Part shown: positions 9,119 through 18,701 of the stretch, one piece after another | Layout: every line of letters begins with the position of its first letter | Position numbering within the stretch: position 1 is the first letter of the stretch | Origin: Saccharopolyspora shandongensis | GTDB taxonomy: Bacteria; Actinomycetota; Actinomycetes; Mycobacteriales; Pseudonocardiaceae | Assembly: GCF_900106995.1 (NCBI RefSeq) | Contig: NZ_FNOK01000047.1 | Location: forward strand, 1-64,000 | DNA length: 64,000 nt | Reading direction: 5' to 3' | Program-made: the position numbers and the translations under genes | The notes under the pieces: model-generated | Seen by the model: only the letters and a program-made list of their open reading frames with translations | Told to the model about the DNA's origin: nothing | The model's database searches: none

Positions 9119-10660
9119 TCAGCCGATGGGGCCGGGCCCGATCGTCGGCAGGTAGCGCGGCGCCCGCCATGCCTTCAGCTCGCGCTCGGCGGCTGCCGCC
9201 AGCGTCAGCAGCTCGCCGTCCTGCCGGTCGCCTGCCATGAGGAGCAACCCGACCGGGAGCTCCCCGACGGAACCCGCGGGTACCGAGACCGACGGGTAGC
9301 CCGCCACCGCGGCCGGCGTCGAGGACGGGATCACGTCGTCGTCGCCGCGCTCGCAGTCGGTGGTCCACGCCGGCGGGTTCGTCGGCGCGGCGATGGCGTC
9401 CAGGTCGTGCGCGGCCATGGTCTCGTCGATCGAGCGCCGGGAGAGGTCCGCCAGCTCGGCGCGCATCGCCTGGTACCGCGGATCGGTCGTCGGCGGCGCG
9501 GCGAGCGCCTGTTCGAATAGCTCCTGGCCGGCGAAGCAGGTCCGCTCCGCCGGGGTGCGGCGGTTGAACTCGATCAGCTCGGCGAGGTCGCGGGGGCCTT
9601 GCCGGGTCGCGAGGTAGGCGTCGATGTCGCGGTGGAACTCGCTCAGCAGCGCCGGGAACTCCAGCTCGCCAAGCCGGTCCTGGTAGGGCGGGGTCACCTC
9701 CACCACCCCGGCACCCGCCGCGGTGAGCCGCTGCGCCGCGGCGGTCATCACGGCGTCGACGTCCGGCCCCAGCGACGGCAGCCGCCACAGGCCGATCCGC
9801 TTGCCGCGCAGGTCACCCAGCGGCGAGAACGAGCTCTCCTCGCCCTGCAGCACCGCGAAGGTCAGCGCCGTGTCGACGACGTTGCGCGCCATGGGGCCCG
9901 CGGTGTCCTGCTCCGCCGAGATCGGCACCACGCCGGACTGGCTGACGAGGCCGAGGCTCGGCTTGTGGCCGACCACCCCGTTCATCCCCGCCGGGCACAC
10001 GATGGAGCCGTCGGTCTCCGTGCCGATGGCCACCTGGGCGAGCGACGCGGCGAGCGCGGCGGCGGAACCCGCCGACGAACCGCACGGATTGCGGTCCAGC
10101 ACGTACGGGTTGCGGGTCTGCCCACCCACCGCCGACCACCCGGAGGTGGGCTTCTCGGCGCGGAAGTTCGCCCACTCGGACAGGTTCGCCTTCCCGAGGA
10201 CGACCGCGCCCGCGTCCCGCAGCCGGGTCACCAGGACCGCGTCCGAGCCGGGCGGGCTCCCGGCCAGCGCCAGCGAGCCCGCCGTGGTCGGCAGATCGCG
10301 GGTGTTCACGTTGTCCTTGAGCAGCACGGGAATTCCGTCGAGCGGGCCGAGGACGGTGCCGCGGCGGTGCCGGGCATCGCTCGCGGCCGCCTGGGCCATC
10401 GCCGCCGGATCGGTGCGCAGCACCGCCCCGATCTTCGGGTCGATGGTGCGGATCCGCTCCAGGTAGGCGGCGGTCAGCTCCGACGACGTGAGCGATCCGC
10501 GCGACATCCTTGCCTGGAGCTCGGGAATCGTCACCGTGTCGAGGTCGACGCCCAGCGCCCCGCGCCCGGTCGCCCCGGGATTGCCCAGCATCAGCGAGCC
10601 TGCGGCCAGTGCCGAGATCAGCGCGATAGCGCCAGTCCTGCGCATGACGCCATCAGACAA
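9119..10660 (-). CDS. Secreted amidase (amidase signature family)
   Basis: A 513-residue amidase-signature enzyme. It begins with a signal peptide (RRTGAIALISALAAGSLMLG). The catalytic Lys is in PVLLKDNVNT, the Ser-cisSer-Lys triad is completed by NPCGSSAGSAAAL, and the Gly-rich ETDGSIVCPAGMNGVVGHKP follows. It should hydrolyse amides or transfer ammonia outside the cell; the substrate is unknown. The ATG at 10645 is an equally good start, and no clear ribosome site separates the two. The gene lies 52 bp downstream of the DUF3100 gene on the same strand, so it may belong to the same transcript. Confidence 0.85.
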   Translation of the reverse strand: MSDGVMRRTGAIALISALAAGSLMLGNPGATGRGALGVDLDTVTIPELQARMSRGSLTSSELTAAYLERIRTIDPKIGAVLRTDPAAMAQAAASDARHRRGTVLGPLDGIPVLLKDNVNTRDLPTTAGSLALAGSPPGSDAVLVTRLRDAGAVVLGKANLSEWANFRAEKPTSGWSAVGGQTRNPYVLDRNPCGSSAGSAAALAASLAQVAIGTETDGSIVCPAGMNGVVGHKPSLGLVSQSGVVPISAEQDTAGPMARNVVDTALTFAVLQGEESSFSPLGDLRGKRIGLWRLPSLGPDVDAVMTAAAQRLTAAGAGVVEVTPPYQDRLGELEFPALLSEFHRDIDAYLATRQGPRDLAELIEFNRRTPAERTCFAGQELFEQALAAPPTTDPRYQAMRAELADLSRRSIDETMAAHDLDAIAAPTNPPAWTTDCERGDDDVIPSSTPAAVAGYPSVSVPAGSVGELPVGLLLMAGDRQDGELLTLAAAAERELKAWRAPRYLPTIGPGPIG

Positions 10661-10712
10661 CGCCGGAGCCGATCACCGCAAGATCTCTTCGCCGCAGCCA
10701 CCGCTCGCCCGG

Positions 10713-12014
10713 TCAGCCGAGGAACACCTGCGCGATCAGCGCGGAGACGAGGAACGACGCGGCGAAGGACATCAGCCCCACCGGGACGATCCGCCACCCG
10801 ATCCGCTTGAGCGCGGGCAGGTCCTTGCCGATGCTGAGGCCCGCGAAGACCAGGATCGGCGTCGCCATCGCGAGGAACTCGACCGGCTTCACCAGCGACA
10901 TCACCGCGTCGGCGACCGGGGAGATCGGCGAGGTGAGCAGGATGGCCAGCGCGGAGGTCCCGGCGACGGCGGGCAGCTTGGTCAGCCGCTTGATCCCCAG
11001 CCCGGCGAAGACGACGGCCGCCACCAGCGCGAAGCCGAGCAGCGCGCGGGGATCGACGCCGCCCGCATGCACGGCGTTGGAGACGAACATGGTCACCAGT
11101 GCGATGAGGATCGCCGGCAGCGGCCGGACCCGGCTCTGGCTGCCGCTTTCGAGCTCCGCCGCCGACAGGTCCGGGGCGGCCGCGGGCTCGATCTTGCGGC
11201 CGCGGGTGAGCAGCTTGTAGAAGCGGTCGGCCAGCGGGAGCGCGACGAACATGCCGATGTAGACACCGGCGAGGCTGGTCACGAGGTTGCTCACGGTGGC
11301 CAGGGCGACGATCTGGTTCGCCAGCTCGGGGTACTGCGCGGCGATCGCGGCCGACGAGGCGGCCATCACCGAGCCGGACCCCACGCCGGTGCCCATCGCC
11401 AGCGCCAGCGGGCTGAGGATCCCGCTGCCGGCCAGCAGGCTCGCGAGCAGCGTCACGTACAGCGCGCCGACGACGCTGCCGAAGATGTACATCCCGAGCA
11501 CGCCGCGGTATTCCTCGGAGTCCGGCCCGAACCGCTCGGACACCATCGCGAACGAGCCCTCGCGGTCGATGGAGAAGCACGCGCCCACCGCGGAGCGCCC
11601 CATCCGCAGAAGCACGGCGAGCGGCAGCGACAACGCCACGGTGCCGAACAGGTGGCCGATCTCCTGGAACAGCAGTGCGAAACTCGCCTGCCGCAGCACC
11701 GGCAGCTCGTGGCCGACCACGAACGCCAGCCGCACCCCGAGCAGCAGCACGCCCATCTCCACCACGTAGGTGGCGGCGCGCTGCATGCCGACGGGCACCG
11801 GGCGGAACCGCTGGATGCTCACCGCGGCCCCGAGCAGCAGGCCCCAGATGATCGGGAATAGGGTGATCGCACCGGGCCCGATGGCGACCTTGTGGCTGCC
11901 GATGGCCTCGGCGGCCGCGGCCAGGACGAGCGCGAGCAGCGCGAACAGGGCCAGTCGCCCGCGCGAACCGCGGGCCGAACGCGACAGCTTCCGGTCAACC
12001 GTCATGCCGGACAT
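10713..12014 (-). CDS. DUF3100 domain-containing membrane protein
   Basis: A 433-residue polytopic membrane protein with about ten hydrophobic segments and the conserved stretch AMGTGVGSGSVMAASSAAIA. DUF3100 proteins often lie beside M20 amidohydrolases, as here, and are presumed to transport the hydrolase's substrate or product. The start ATG 12014 has GGAGGAA five bases ahead. The M20 gene ends 46 bp upstream on the same strand, giving an M20-DUF3100-amidase operon. An Lrp-type regulator is divergent at the operon head. Confidence 0.8.
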   Translation of the reverse strand: MSGMTVDRKLSRSARGSRGRLALFALLALVLAAAAEAIGSHKVAIGPGAITLFPIIWGLLLGAAVSIQRFRPVPVGMQRAATYVVEMGVLLLGVRLAFVVGHELPVLRQASFALLFQEIGHLFGTVALSLPLAVLLRMGRSAVGACFSIDREGSFAMVSERFGPDSEEYRGVLGMYIFGSVVGALYVTLLASLLAGSGILSPLALAMGTGVGSGSVMAASSAAIAAQYPELANQIVALATVSNLVTSLAGVYIGMFVALPLADRFYKLLTRGRKIEPAAAPDLSAAELESGSQSRVRPLPAILIALVTMFVSNAVHAGGVDPRALLGFALVAAVVFAGLGIKRLTKLPAVAGTSALAILLTSPISPVADAVMSLVKPVEFLAMATPILVFAGLSIGKDLPALKRIGWRIVPVGLMSFAASFLVSALIAQVFLG

Positions 12015-12060
12015 GGCTTCCTCCGTGGTCGCCAGGAGTGGTGAGAAATAGCGGGGGCGG

Positions 12061-13275
12061 TCAGATGCGCGTCGCGGCCGTGCCGCGAGTGGCCTGTTCG
12101 GCCAGGAACTTCTGCCGCAGCACCGGATCGATCGCCACGTCGACCGCGGTCAGCGCCATCGCGACGGCTCCGTCGAAGACCGCGTCGTCGGCGGCGGGAG
12201 TGGCCGCCGCGGCGGCGAAGCCGTGCGTGTGCGGCGGGTGCTCGCAGCCGGTGATCGCGATGCTCGGGTGGATGCTGGGCAGCACCTTGGAGACGTTGCC
12301 CATGTCCGTCGAGCCGCCCCGGGTGCCGCGGGTGTCGCGGAGCTCCCGGCCCAGCGACTCGATGTGCGCGGCGAAGAGCTCCGACATCTCCGGCTCCTGC
12401 ACCAGCTCGGCGTAGTCCGGCTCGGTCGGTTCGACGGCCATCGTCGTCCCGGTCGCCAGCGCCCCGGCCTCGAAGCACGCCAGCACCCGCTGCTTCAGCT
12501 CCGACATCTCGTCGAATTCGAACGCGCGCACCTCGCAGTCCACGACGGACCGTTCGGGGATGATGTTGGTGACCGCGCCGCCTTCGCGCACGAACAGGCC
12601 GATCCGGCAGTCCGCGGTGATCTGCTGGCGCAGCAACCCGATCGCCACCTGGGCCACGACGGCGGCGTCGGCGGCGTTGACGCCCAGGTGCGGAGCCGCG
12701 GCGGCGTGCGAGGCCCGGCCGCCGTAGGTCACGGCGAACCGGCTCACCGCCTGGCTGGAGAAGTGCCCGGGATGGGTGTCGTGCTGGGCCGGGTGCACCA
12801 TCATCGCGACCGTGACGTCGTCGAAGACGCCCCGCTCCAGCAGCAGCACCTTGCCGCCGCCGTGCTCCTCGGCCGGGGTGCCGACCACCTTCACCCGGAC
12901 GCCGAGCTCGTCGGCCACGGCGGCGAGCCCGATCGCCGCGCCGACCGCGGCGGAGGCGATGATGTTGTGCCCGCACGCGTGCCCGATGTCGGGCAGGGCG
13001 TCGTACTCGGCGCAGATGCCGACGGTGAACTCGCCCGCGCCGTACTCGGCCGTGAACGCGGTGGGCACGTCCGCCGGGCCGGGCTCGACGGTGAAGCCGG
13101 CCTCGCGGAGCACGTCGGTCACCTTGGTCACCGACCGGTGCTCGGCGAACGACAGCTCCGGCTCGGCGTGCAGGTCGTGGCTGAGCCGGAGCAGCCGCTC
13201 CCGCCACGCCTCCTGCTCGGCCCGCACCAGCCCCCGGTAGGCCGTGATGTCGTCCTCGATGCCCTGACCGCCCAC
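12061..13275 (-). CDS. M20 family metallopeptidase / amidohydrolase
   Basis: A 404-residue M20 peptidase of the aminoacylase/AbgB type. The zinc site is visible: HDLHAEPELSF, CAEYDALPDIGHACGHN with its conserved Asp and His, VVGTPAEEHGGGK, and a late His in HPPHTHGF. It should cleave an N-acyl or aminoacyl amide. I start at the GTG at 13275, which has GGAGGAG upstream. It is the first gene of an operon with DUF3100 and an amidase, suggesting uptake and stepwise amide hydrolysis of one nitrogenous compound. Confidence 0.85.
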   Translation of the reverse strand: MGGQGIEDDITAYRGLVRAEQEAWRERLLRLSHDLHAEPELSFAEHRSVTKVTDVLREAGFTVEPGPADVPTAFTAEYGAGEFTVGICAEYDALPDIGHACGHNIIASAAVGAAIGLAAVADELGVRVKVVGTPAEEHGGGKVLLLERGVFDDVTVAMMVHPAQHDTHPGHFSSQAVSRFAVTYGGRASHAAAAPHLGVNAADAAVVAQVAIGLLRQQITADCRIGLFVREGGAVTNIIPERSVVDCEVRAFEFDEMSELKQRVLACFEAGALATGTTMAVEPTEPDYAELVQEPEMSELFAAHIESLGRELRDTRGTRGGSTDMGNVSKVLPSIHPSIAITGCEHPPHTHGFAAAAATPAADDAVFDGAVAMALTAVDVAIDPVLRQKFLAEQATRGTAATRI

Positions 13276-13376
13276 TGCACGCTCCTCCGTGTCTGCCGCC
13301 AACCTGGACACGAAGGGTGCGCGATGAGACGCTTCCACTAGCCCAAACGCAGGAACGCAGCAGAATCACGGCCCAG

Positions 13377-14396
13377 ATGCAGGATCAAGCCACCGCTCTC
13401 GACGAGCTGGACCTCCAACTCGTCAACGCCTTGCAGATCGCGCCCCGCGCCGCCTGGGCGCAGGTGGGCGCCGTGCTCGGGATCGACCCGGTCACCGCCG
13501 CGCGCCGGTGGGCGCGGCTGGAGCGGTCCGGCCTGGCCTGGATCTCCGGTTACCCGCCGATCTCCCCCACCCAGGCCAACGCGTTCGTCGAGATCGAGTG
13601 CGAGCCGGGCCGCGGGCTGACCGTGGCCCGGGAGCTGGCGACCGATCCGCAGGCGATGACCGTCGATGTCACCGCGGGCGGCCGCGACGTCCTGGTCACG
13701 GTCAACACGCCCAGCCCGGAGGTCCTGTCCGGCTACCTGCTGGACCGGATGACCCGCGTCGAGCACCTGCGGCAGGTGCGCAGCCACCTGGTGGTCCGGG
13801 CGTACACGGAGGCCAGCCGGTGGCGGCTGCGCACCCTCGACCACGACCAGGTCGCCCGGATGCGCCGGGAGGCCGACGAGGGAGGCGACCGGGCCCCGGG
13901 GCCGCTGAGCGACGCGGACTGGACGATCGCCGTGGCCCTGGCCGCCGACGGGCGGACACCGGTCGGCACTCTGGCCGAAGCGGCGGCGACGAGCACCAGC
14001 ACGGTGCGCCGGCGACTCGCCAGGCTGATCGCCAACCAGCAGCTCCGGCTGCGCTGCGAGCTCGCGCGGAAGCTGTCCGGCTGGCCGGTCTACGCCTGGT
14101 TCTTCGCCCGGGTGTCGCCGGCGCACCTGGAGGAGACCGCCCGCGCGCTGGCCCGGATCCCGGAGGTTCGCGCCGTCACGTCCACCGCGGGCCCGTACAA
14201 CCTGATCATCGCGGTGTGGCTGCGTTCCCTGATCGACGTGCAGGAGCTCGAGATCCACATGGCGCGGCGCCTGCCGCACCTGGACATCGTCGACCGCAGC
14301 ATCGTCGTCCGGCCCGTGAAGCTCGTCGGCAGGCTCCTCGACGAGCACGGCTACGCGACGGGAACCGTGTCGCTGGACACCCGGCGCTGCCCCTGA
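13377..14396 (+). CDS. Lrp/AsnC-family regulator with two HTH-effector modules
   Basis: A 339-residue protein made of two AsnC-type halves. The first HTH is LDELDLQLVNALQIAPRAAW with an effector domain to about residue 150. The second HTH is DWTIAVALAADGRTPVGTLA with STSTVRRRLARL, followed by a second effector domain. Tandem Lrp proteins of this length are common in actinomycetes. It is divergent from the M20-DUF3100-amidase operon with only a 101-bp gap, so it is probably that operon's amino-acid-responsive regulator. The start ATG 13377 is chosen at the domain edge. Confidence 0.85.
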   Translation: MQDQATALDELDLQLVNALQIAPRAAWAQVGAVLGIDPVTAARRWARLERSGLAWISGYPPISPTQANAFVEIECEPGRGLTVARELATDPQAMTVDVTAGGRDVLVTVNTPSPEVLSGYLLDRMTRVEHLRQVRSHLVVRAYTEASRWRLRTLDHDQVARMRREADEGGDRAPGPLSDADWTIAVALAADGRTPVGTLAEAAATSTSTVRRRLARLIANQQLRLRCELARKLSGWPVYAWFFARVSPAHLEETARALARIPEVRAVTSTAGPYNLIIAVWLRSLIDVQELEIHMARRLPHLDIVDRSIVVRPVKLVGRLLDEHGYATGTVSLDTRRCP

Positions 14397-14400
14397 CGGC

Positions 14401-15303
14401 TCAGCGCAGGGTGCCGAGCCGTCCGCGGATCGAGGAGCGGACGCCGTCGGAGGCCGTCCAGTCGCCGTCCAGCGGAGTGATCGAGACGTAGTCGTCCGCC
14501 AACGCGTTGTTGTCCGAGTCGGCCACCGGGTCCCGGGACAGGTCCACCTGGGGCCGGATCACGTAGCAGTTCTCGCACAGGTCGGTGGGCTCGTACTTCG
14601 GCCGGACGAACGCGTTGCGACCGGTCTTGGTGATCCGCGTGCCCTTGACCGCGGGTGCCACCGGGTAGTTGATGTTGAGGCTCACGTGCTCGGGCAGCAG
14701 CCCCGCGCCGCCGGACGTGCTCTGCAACCGATCGAGGACGCGCGCGGTGTACTCGGCCGCGGCGGCCACGTTCCCGAGCTGCGGCGGGTTCGCGGTGAGG
14801 TCGATCTCGACGCTGATCGCGATGGCCGGGATCGACAGCTCACCGGCCGCGATCGTGGCACCGACCGTGCCGGAGTGGTTCGCCACGACACCGGCGTTCT
14901 GGCCCGGATTGGCGCCGGAGATCACGACGTCCGGCGGTCCCGAGGTGAAGACGTGCTGCAGCCCGAACAGCACCGCGTCGCCGGGAGATCCGCACACCGA
15001 CCAGACGTCGGGCGCCAGCTGCTCGGCGGTGATGGTGTTCTCCGGCCCCGGCTCCCCGGACGCGTAGTTCGAGGCCAGCTGGGTGCCGCTACCGGACTGG
15101 TCGTCGCACGGGGCCACCACCGTGACCCGGTGCCCGGCCGCGGTCAACGCCTGCTTCAGCGCCGCCAAGGTGGGCGCCGCGTGCCCGTCGTCGTCGGTCA
15201 GCAGGACGTCGAGCGGTTCCTGCTGCGGTGCGGCGGACGCCGTCGTGGTCAAGAACGCGACGGCGACCGCCGAAGCCGCCGCCGATCTGAAGATCCGTCT
15301 CAT
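14401..15303 (-). CDS. Secreted SurE-like 5'/3'-nucleotidase
   Basis: A 300-residue SurE-family phosphatase with a signal peptide (FRSAAASAVAVAFLTTTASAA). The active site is intact: VLLTDDDGHAAPT near residue 34, then SGANPGQNAGVVANHSGTVG and an Asn-rich loop VSLNINYPV. SurE proteins dephosphorylate nucleoside monophosphates; a secreted version probably scavenges phosphate or nucleotides. It starts at ATG 15303. It is divergent from a LysR gene with an inverted repeat in the 99-bp gap, so LysR control is likely. Confidence 0.85.
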   Translation of the reverse strand: MRRIFRSAAASAVAVAFLTTTASAAPQQEPLDVLLTDDDGHAAPTLAALKQALTAAGHRVTVVAPCDDQSGSGTQLASNYASGEPGPENTITAEQLAPDVWSVCGSPGDAVLFGLQHVFTSGPPDVVISGANPGQNAGVVANHSGTVGATIAAGELSIPAIAISVEIDLTANPPQLGNVAAAAEYTARVLDRLQSTSGGAGLLPEHVSLNINYPVAPAVKGTRITKTGRNAFVRPKYEPTDLCENCYVIRPQVDLSRDPVADSDNNALADDYVSITPLDGDWTASDGVRSSIRGRLGTLR

Positions 15304-15348
15304 GGATTCGCCCCTTCGCTGGGAAAACCGGCTCGCCCATTGGATCGA

Positions 15349-15380
15349 CCCAACCAAGCACTTGTCCAAGTCCGGTTGGG
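15349..15380. promoter_or_regulatory. Putative LysR operator
   Basis: CCCAACC (15349-15355) and GGTTGGG (15374-15380) form an inverted repeat separated by 18 bp between the divergent surE-like and lysR genes. Position and symmetry fit a LysR binding region. It has not been tested. Confidence 0.45.
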
Positions 15381-15402
15381 CTTGCTTTCATGCTCTATCG
15401 GC

Positions 15403-16272
15403 ATGAACCTGCAGCAGCTCCACTACCTCGCCGCCGTCGTCGAGCACGGCACGATGACGGCTGCCGCCCGCGCGCTGCACGTCTCGCAGCCGGCGCTCGG
15501 CCGCGCGGTGCGCGCGCTGGAGCGGGAGGTGGGCACCCCGCTGCTGGCCTCCGAAGGAAAACGCCTGTACCCGACGCCGGCCGGGCTCGCGGTCACCTCC
15601 CACGCGAGAGCGATCTTCGGCCACGTCGCGGACATCCTGTCGTTGGGCGACGAGCGCGAACTCGTGCTGGCCGCGACGCCCACGCTCGGCGCCGGCGCGG
15701 CACCACGACTGCTCCGGGTGCTGGCCGAGCGGTGCCCGACGGCGACGGTGCTGCTGGAACGGCTCGACGGGCCGGCCGAGGTCGCCGCCGTCGTGCGCAA
15801 CGGCCAGGCGACGGCCGGGATCGTCGAAGTCCCGTCACCGCACCAGTTCTCCACCGCCGATGGGCTCGCCACCCTGTCGCTGGGGCGTCGCGAGATCGTG
15901 CTGCTGTGCCCGGATGGGATTGCGGTGACCGCACCCCTGCCGCACCAGGACCTGGCCCGGCTGCCGCTGATCGTGCCCGCGAGCGGCTACCGGCGCAGCC
16001 AGTTCGACGCCTGGTTCAGCTCGCTCGGCCTGCGCCCGCGCATCGTCTGCCAGACCGACGAGCGCCTCGTCTGGGAGCAGATGGCCAGATCCGGCCTCGG
16101 GTGCGCGTTCACCGACCGGTGGCACGCCGAGCGCGCGCCGGTGCCCGGCACGCGCATCGTGCACTTCGCCCCTCCGCTGCACACGAACGTCGAGCTGTTG
16201 TACCGCAAGGACAATCCCAGCCGGACCCTCCAAGCCCTGCTCGCCGGGCTCGAGCAGCCGATCATGTCGTAG
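15403..16272 (+). CDS. LysR family transcriptional regulator
   Basis: A 289-residue LysR regulator. The winged HTH is LQQLHYLAAVVEHGTMTAAA with VSQPALGRAVRALERE, followed by the two-lobed effector domain. The start ATG 15403 opens directly into the HTH. It is divergent from the secreted SurE-like phosphatase and probably controls it. Its 3' end overlaps the convergent AraC gene by 11 bp. Confidence 0.85.
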   Translation: MNLQQLHYLAAVVEHGTMTAAARALHVSQPALGRAVRALEREVGTPLLASEGKRLYPTPAGLAVTSHARAIFGHVADILSLGDERELVLAATPTLGAGAAPRLLRVLAERCPTATVLLERLDGPAEVAAVVRNGQATAGIVEVPSPHQFSTADGLATLSLGRREIVLLCPDGIAVTAPLPHQDLARLPLIVPASGYRRSQFDAWFSSLGLRPRIVCQTDERLVWEQMARSGLGCAFTDRWHAERAPVPGTRIVHFAPPLHTNVELLYRKDNPSRTLQALLAGLEQPIMS

Positions 16273-17224
16273 GGCTGCCGGCAGCGGTTGCCCGGCCGTC
16301 GCGCGATGCGGTGCGGTGCTCGCTCGGGGTGGTGCCGCGGATGCGCTTGAAGGCGACGCTGAGCGCGAAAGCGTTGCCGTAGCCGACCTTCCGCGCGATC
16401 GCGCCCAGCGTTGCGTCCGTGTCGCGCAGCAGGTCGGCCGCGAAGGCGGTGCGCCACCCGGCGAGGTACGTCATCGGCGGCTCCCCCACCTCGGCGGCGA
16501 AGCGGCGACCGAGCGCGGCGCGGGAGACACCGGCCTTGGCGGCCAGGTCCGCCAGGGTCCACGGGTAGGCGGGATCGTCGTGCAGCAGCGCCAGGGCGCG
16601 CCCGGTGACCGGATCCGCCATCGCCCGCAACCACGCGGGCGCGCGCCCCTGGTCGGACCAGCCGCGCAGCGCGGAGGCCAGCAGCAGGTCCAGCAGCCGG
16701 TCGAGGACCACCTGCTGCCCGGGCCGGTCGACCGCGACCTCCGCGGCCACCAGGTCCAGCATCGGACTGGGGCAGTCCTCGTCGGCGACCACCAGCACGT
16801 CGGGCAACGCCTGGAGCAGCCGCGCGCTCATCCCGCTCTGATCGTCGTAGGCGCCGCTGAGCAGCAGGGCCGAACCGTCGGGCCCGACGCCGCAGGAGCG
16901 CACGCCCAGCTCGGTGTCCGCGACGGGCTCACCGCCGGTCGGGGTGCAGTAGTAGTCGCTGGTGATCACGGCCTGCGGCCGGGTGCTCGGGTCGTCGGCG
17001 ACCAGGTGCGGCGCGGGGCCGCGGATGATCGCGATGTCGCCGGGGCCGATCTGCACCGGCTCGCCCCGGGCCGGGACGAGCCACGCCCGGCCGCGCAGCA
17101 TCGCGGCGAGCGTCAGCTGCGCGCCGCTGTCGAACCGCAGCGACCACGGCGGATTCATGATCGCCCGGCGGAACAGCGCGCCCCGCGCCCGGACTCCGCC
17201 CAGCAGTTCGGCAACCCCGTCCAT
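16262..17224 (-). CDS. AraC family regulator (cupin_6 N-terminal domain)
   Basis: A 320-residue AraC regulator. The N-terminal sensor has the cupin_6 pattern (FDSGAQLTLAAMLRGRAWL; IGPGDIAIIRGPAPH). The C-terminal double HTH is seen in WTLADLAAKAGVSRAALGRR and GAIARKVGYGNAFALSVAF. It starts at ATG 17224. An 82-bp gap separates it from a divergent NmrA-like reductase, a very common AraC(cupin_6)-reductase pairing, so the reductase is the probable target. Confidence 0.85.
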   Translation of the reverse strand: MDGVAELLGGVRARGALFRRAIMNPPWSLRFDSGAQLTLAAMLRGRAWLVPARGEPVQIGPGDIAIIRGPAPHLVADDPSTRPQAVITSDYYCTPTGGEPVADTELGVRSCGVGPDGSALLLSGAYDDQSGMSARLLQALPDVLVVADEDCPSPMLDLVAAEVAVDRPGQQVVLDRLLDLLLASALRGWSDQGRAPAWLRAMADPVTGRALALLHDDPAYPWTLADLAAKAGVSRAALGRRFAAEVGEPPMTYLAGWRTAFAADLLRDTDATLGAIARKVGYGNAFALSVAFKRIRGTTPSEHRTASRDGRATAAGSPTT

Positions 17225-17306
17225 GGCCGCCACGATAGACGCGGGAACATGCGGGCGAGCCGCTCGGACATGGTCGGCCGCCCCGACCGGCGGTTGACTC
17301 GATCCC

Positions 17307-18158
17307 GTGACTGGACAGCAGATCCTGGTAATCGGCGGCACCGGCAAATCCGGCCGCCGCATCGTTTCCCGACTCCGCGCGGCGGGGTTGCCCGCCCTCG
17401 TCGCGTCGCGCTCGGGCGACCGGCGCTTCGACTGGACCGACCGCGACACCTGGGACACCGCGCTCGAAGGCGTGCGCGCGGTCTACCTCGTGCCGTTCGA
17501 CGGCGAGCAACTCACCCGCCCGTTCGTCGAACGCGCCGTGGAACTCGGCGTCCAACGGCTCGTCCTGCTCTCCGGGCGCGGCGTGGACGTGCCGGGCTAC
17601 GTCGACACGCGAAACCCGGCGGCGCAGACGCACATCGACGGCGAAGCCGCGGTCCGGGACCTCGACATCGAGTGGACGATCGTGCGGCCCGGGTGGTTCG
17701 CGCAGAACTTCGACGAGGGCTTCTTCCGGGACGCGGTCCTCGCCGGTGAGCTGCGGCTACCGGCGGGCGACGGCGCGGCGACGTTCGTCGACGCCGAGGA
17801 CATCGCGGCGGTGGCGGTGGCGGCCCTCACCGAGGACGGCCACGACAGGCAGGTCTACGAGCTGTCGGGCCCCCGGGCGGTGACCATCGCCGAAGCCGCC
17901 GCCGAGATCTCCGCCGCCACCGGCCGCGAGATCCGCTACGTCCCGCTGTCGCCGGAGGATTTCCTCGCCGAGCTGACGGTCTCGGGCTGGTCGCCGGGAG
18001 ACGCGGCCGACTTCGCCGAGGCGATGGCACCGCTCCGCCGGGACCTGGACAGCCACGTCTCCGATGGCGTGCGGCGCGCGCTCGGCCGGGAACCGCGTGA
18101 CTTCAGCGAGTACGCGAAGGCCGCAGCGGCCGCGGGCTCCTGGCAGGGCGTCAGCTGA
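17307..18158 (+). CDS. NmrA-like NAD(P)H-binding protein
   Basis: A 283-residue atypical SDR of the NmrA/ergot-alkaloid AgnL4-like type. The dinucleotide motif is VIGGTGKSGRRIVSRL at the N-terminus; IVRPGWFAQNFDEGFF is a family hallmark. There is no classical Tyr-Lys catalytic pair, so it may be a reductase with a divergent site or a redox sensor. It starts at GTG 17307. It is divergently paired with an AraC/cupin_6 regulator. Its last bases overlap a frameshifted convergent gene. Confidence 0.8.
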   Translation: MTGQQILVIGGTGKSGRRIVSRLRAAGLPALVASRSGDRRFDWTDRDTWDTALEGVRAVYLVPFDGEQLTRPFVERAVELGVQRLVLLSGRGVDVPGYVDTRNPAAQTHIDGEAAVRDLDIEWTIVRPGWFAQNFDEGFFRDAVLAGELRLPAGDGAATFVDAEDIAAVAVAALTEDGHDRQVYELSGPRAVTIAEAAAEISAATGREIRYVPLSPEDFLAELTVSGWSPGDAADFAEAMAPLRRDLDSHVSDGVRRALGREPRDFSEYAKAAAAAGSWQGVS

Positions 18159-18503
18159 ACCGGGGCAGGCGCGCAGCGGCGGCTGCCTGGCGGAACCGGA
18201 TGTCCCACTCCTGCCAGGTTTCGGCGGGCAGCACGCCGCCGACCTGCAACCCCGAGGGCTCGACGAGGCCCGCAGGTGCGCATCACCGTCCTCGGTCGTG
18301 GAGAACCACCTGGCCACGTCGGGCGAATCGGCCTGCCAGCCGGGGAGGACCTGGTAGATCCGCCCCAGGTTCGCCCAGTCCGAGTCGGTGAACCTCGGCC
18401 AGGCCAGGCAGTAGATCCGCGCCACGCACGCGCGGTCCACCGCCGCCCCGCCCGGGGGCGGCGGTTCGGCGGCGTTGTCGTAGTACCAGTCGTGCTCGTC
18501 CAC
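18151..18503 (-). pseudogene. Small hypothetical protein gene with a 1-base frameshift
   Basis: From a GTG at 18503 the frame encodes an acidic, Trp/Tyr-rich segment (HDWYYDNAAEPPP; ARIYCLAWPRFTDSDWANLG; VARWFSTTEDGDAHLRA). Coding character then moves to another frame (EPSGLQVGGVLPAETWQEWD) and ends at 18151. Adding one C near 18268, in the run before TCGTCGAGCCC, restores a single frame of about 117 residues reading HLRALVEPSGLQVGG. It is either a genuine pseudogene or a sequencing error. I do not recognise the family. Confidence 0.6.
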
Positions 18504-18701
18504 TCGTCCAGCTCGCCCGTACTGCTCCTGCGGCTGCACGCAGCACCGAACCACGGGGCGAACTGGTTCTGCTCCGTTCGACGCAATTCGTGGCGGATCG
18601 GGCGAAACGCGGTCCGCGATCTCCGCGGAAGTGCTGGACGGACGGAGTCGATGTTGTACCGTCTGTGACGCATTTACCGCGACGAGGATGGATGAGGCGG
18701 A

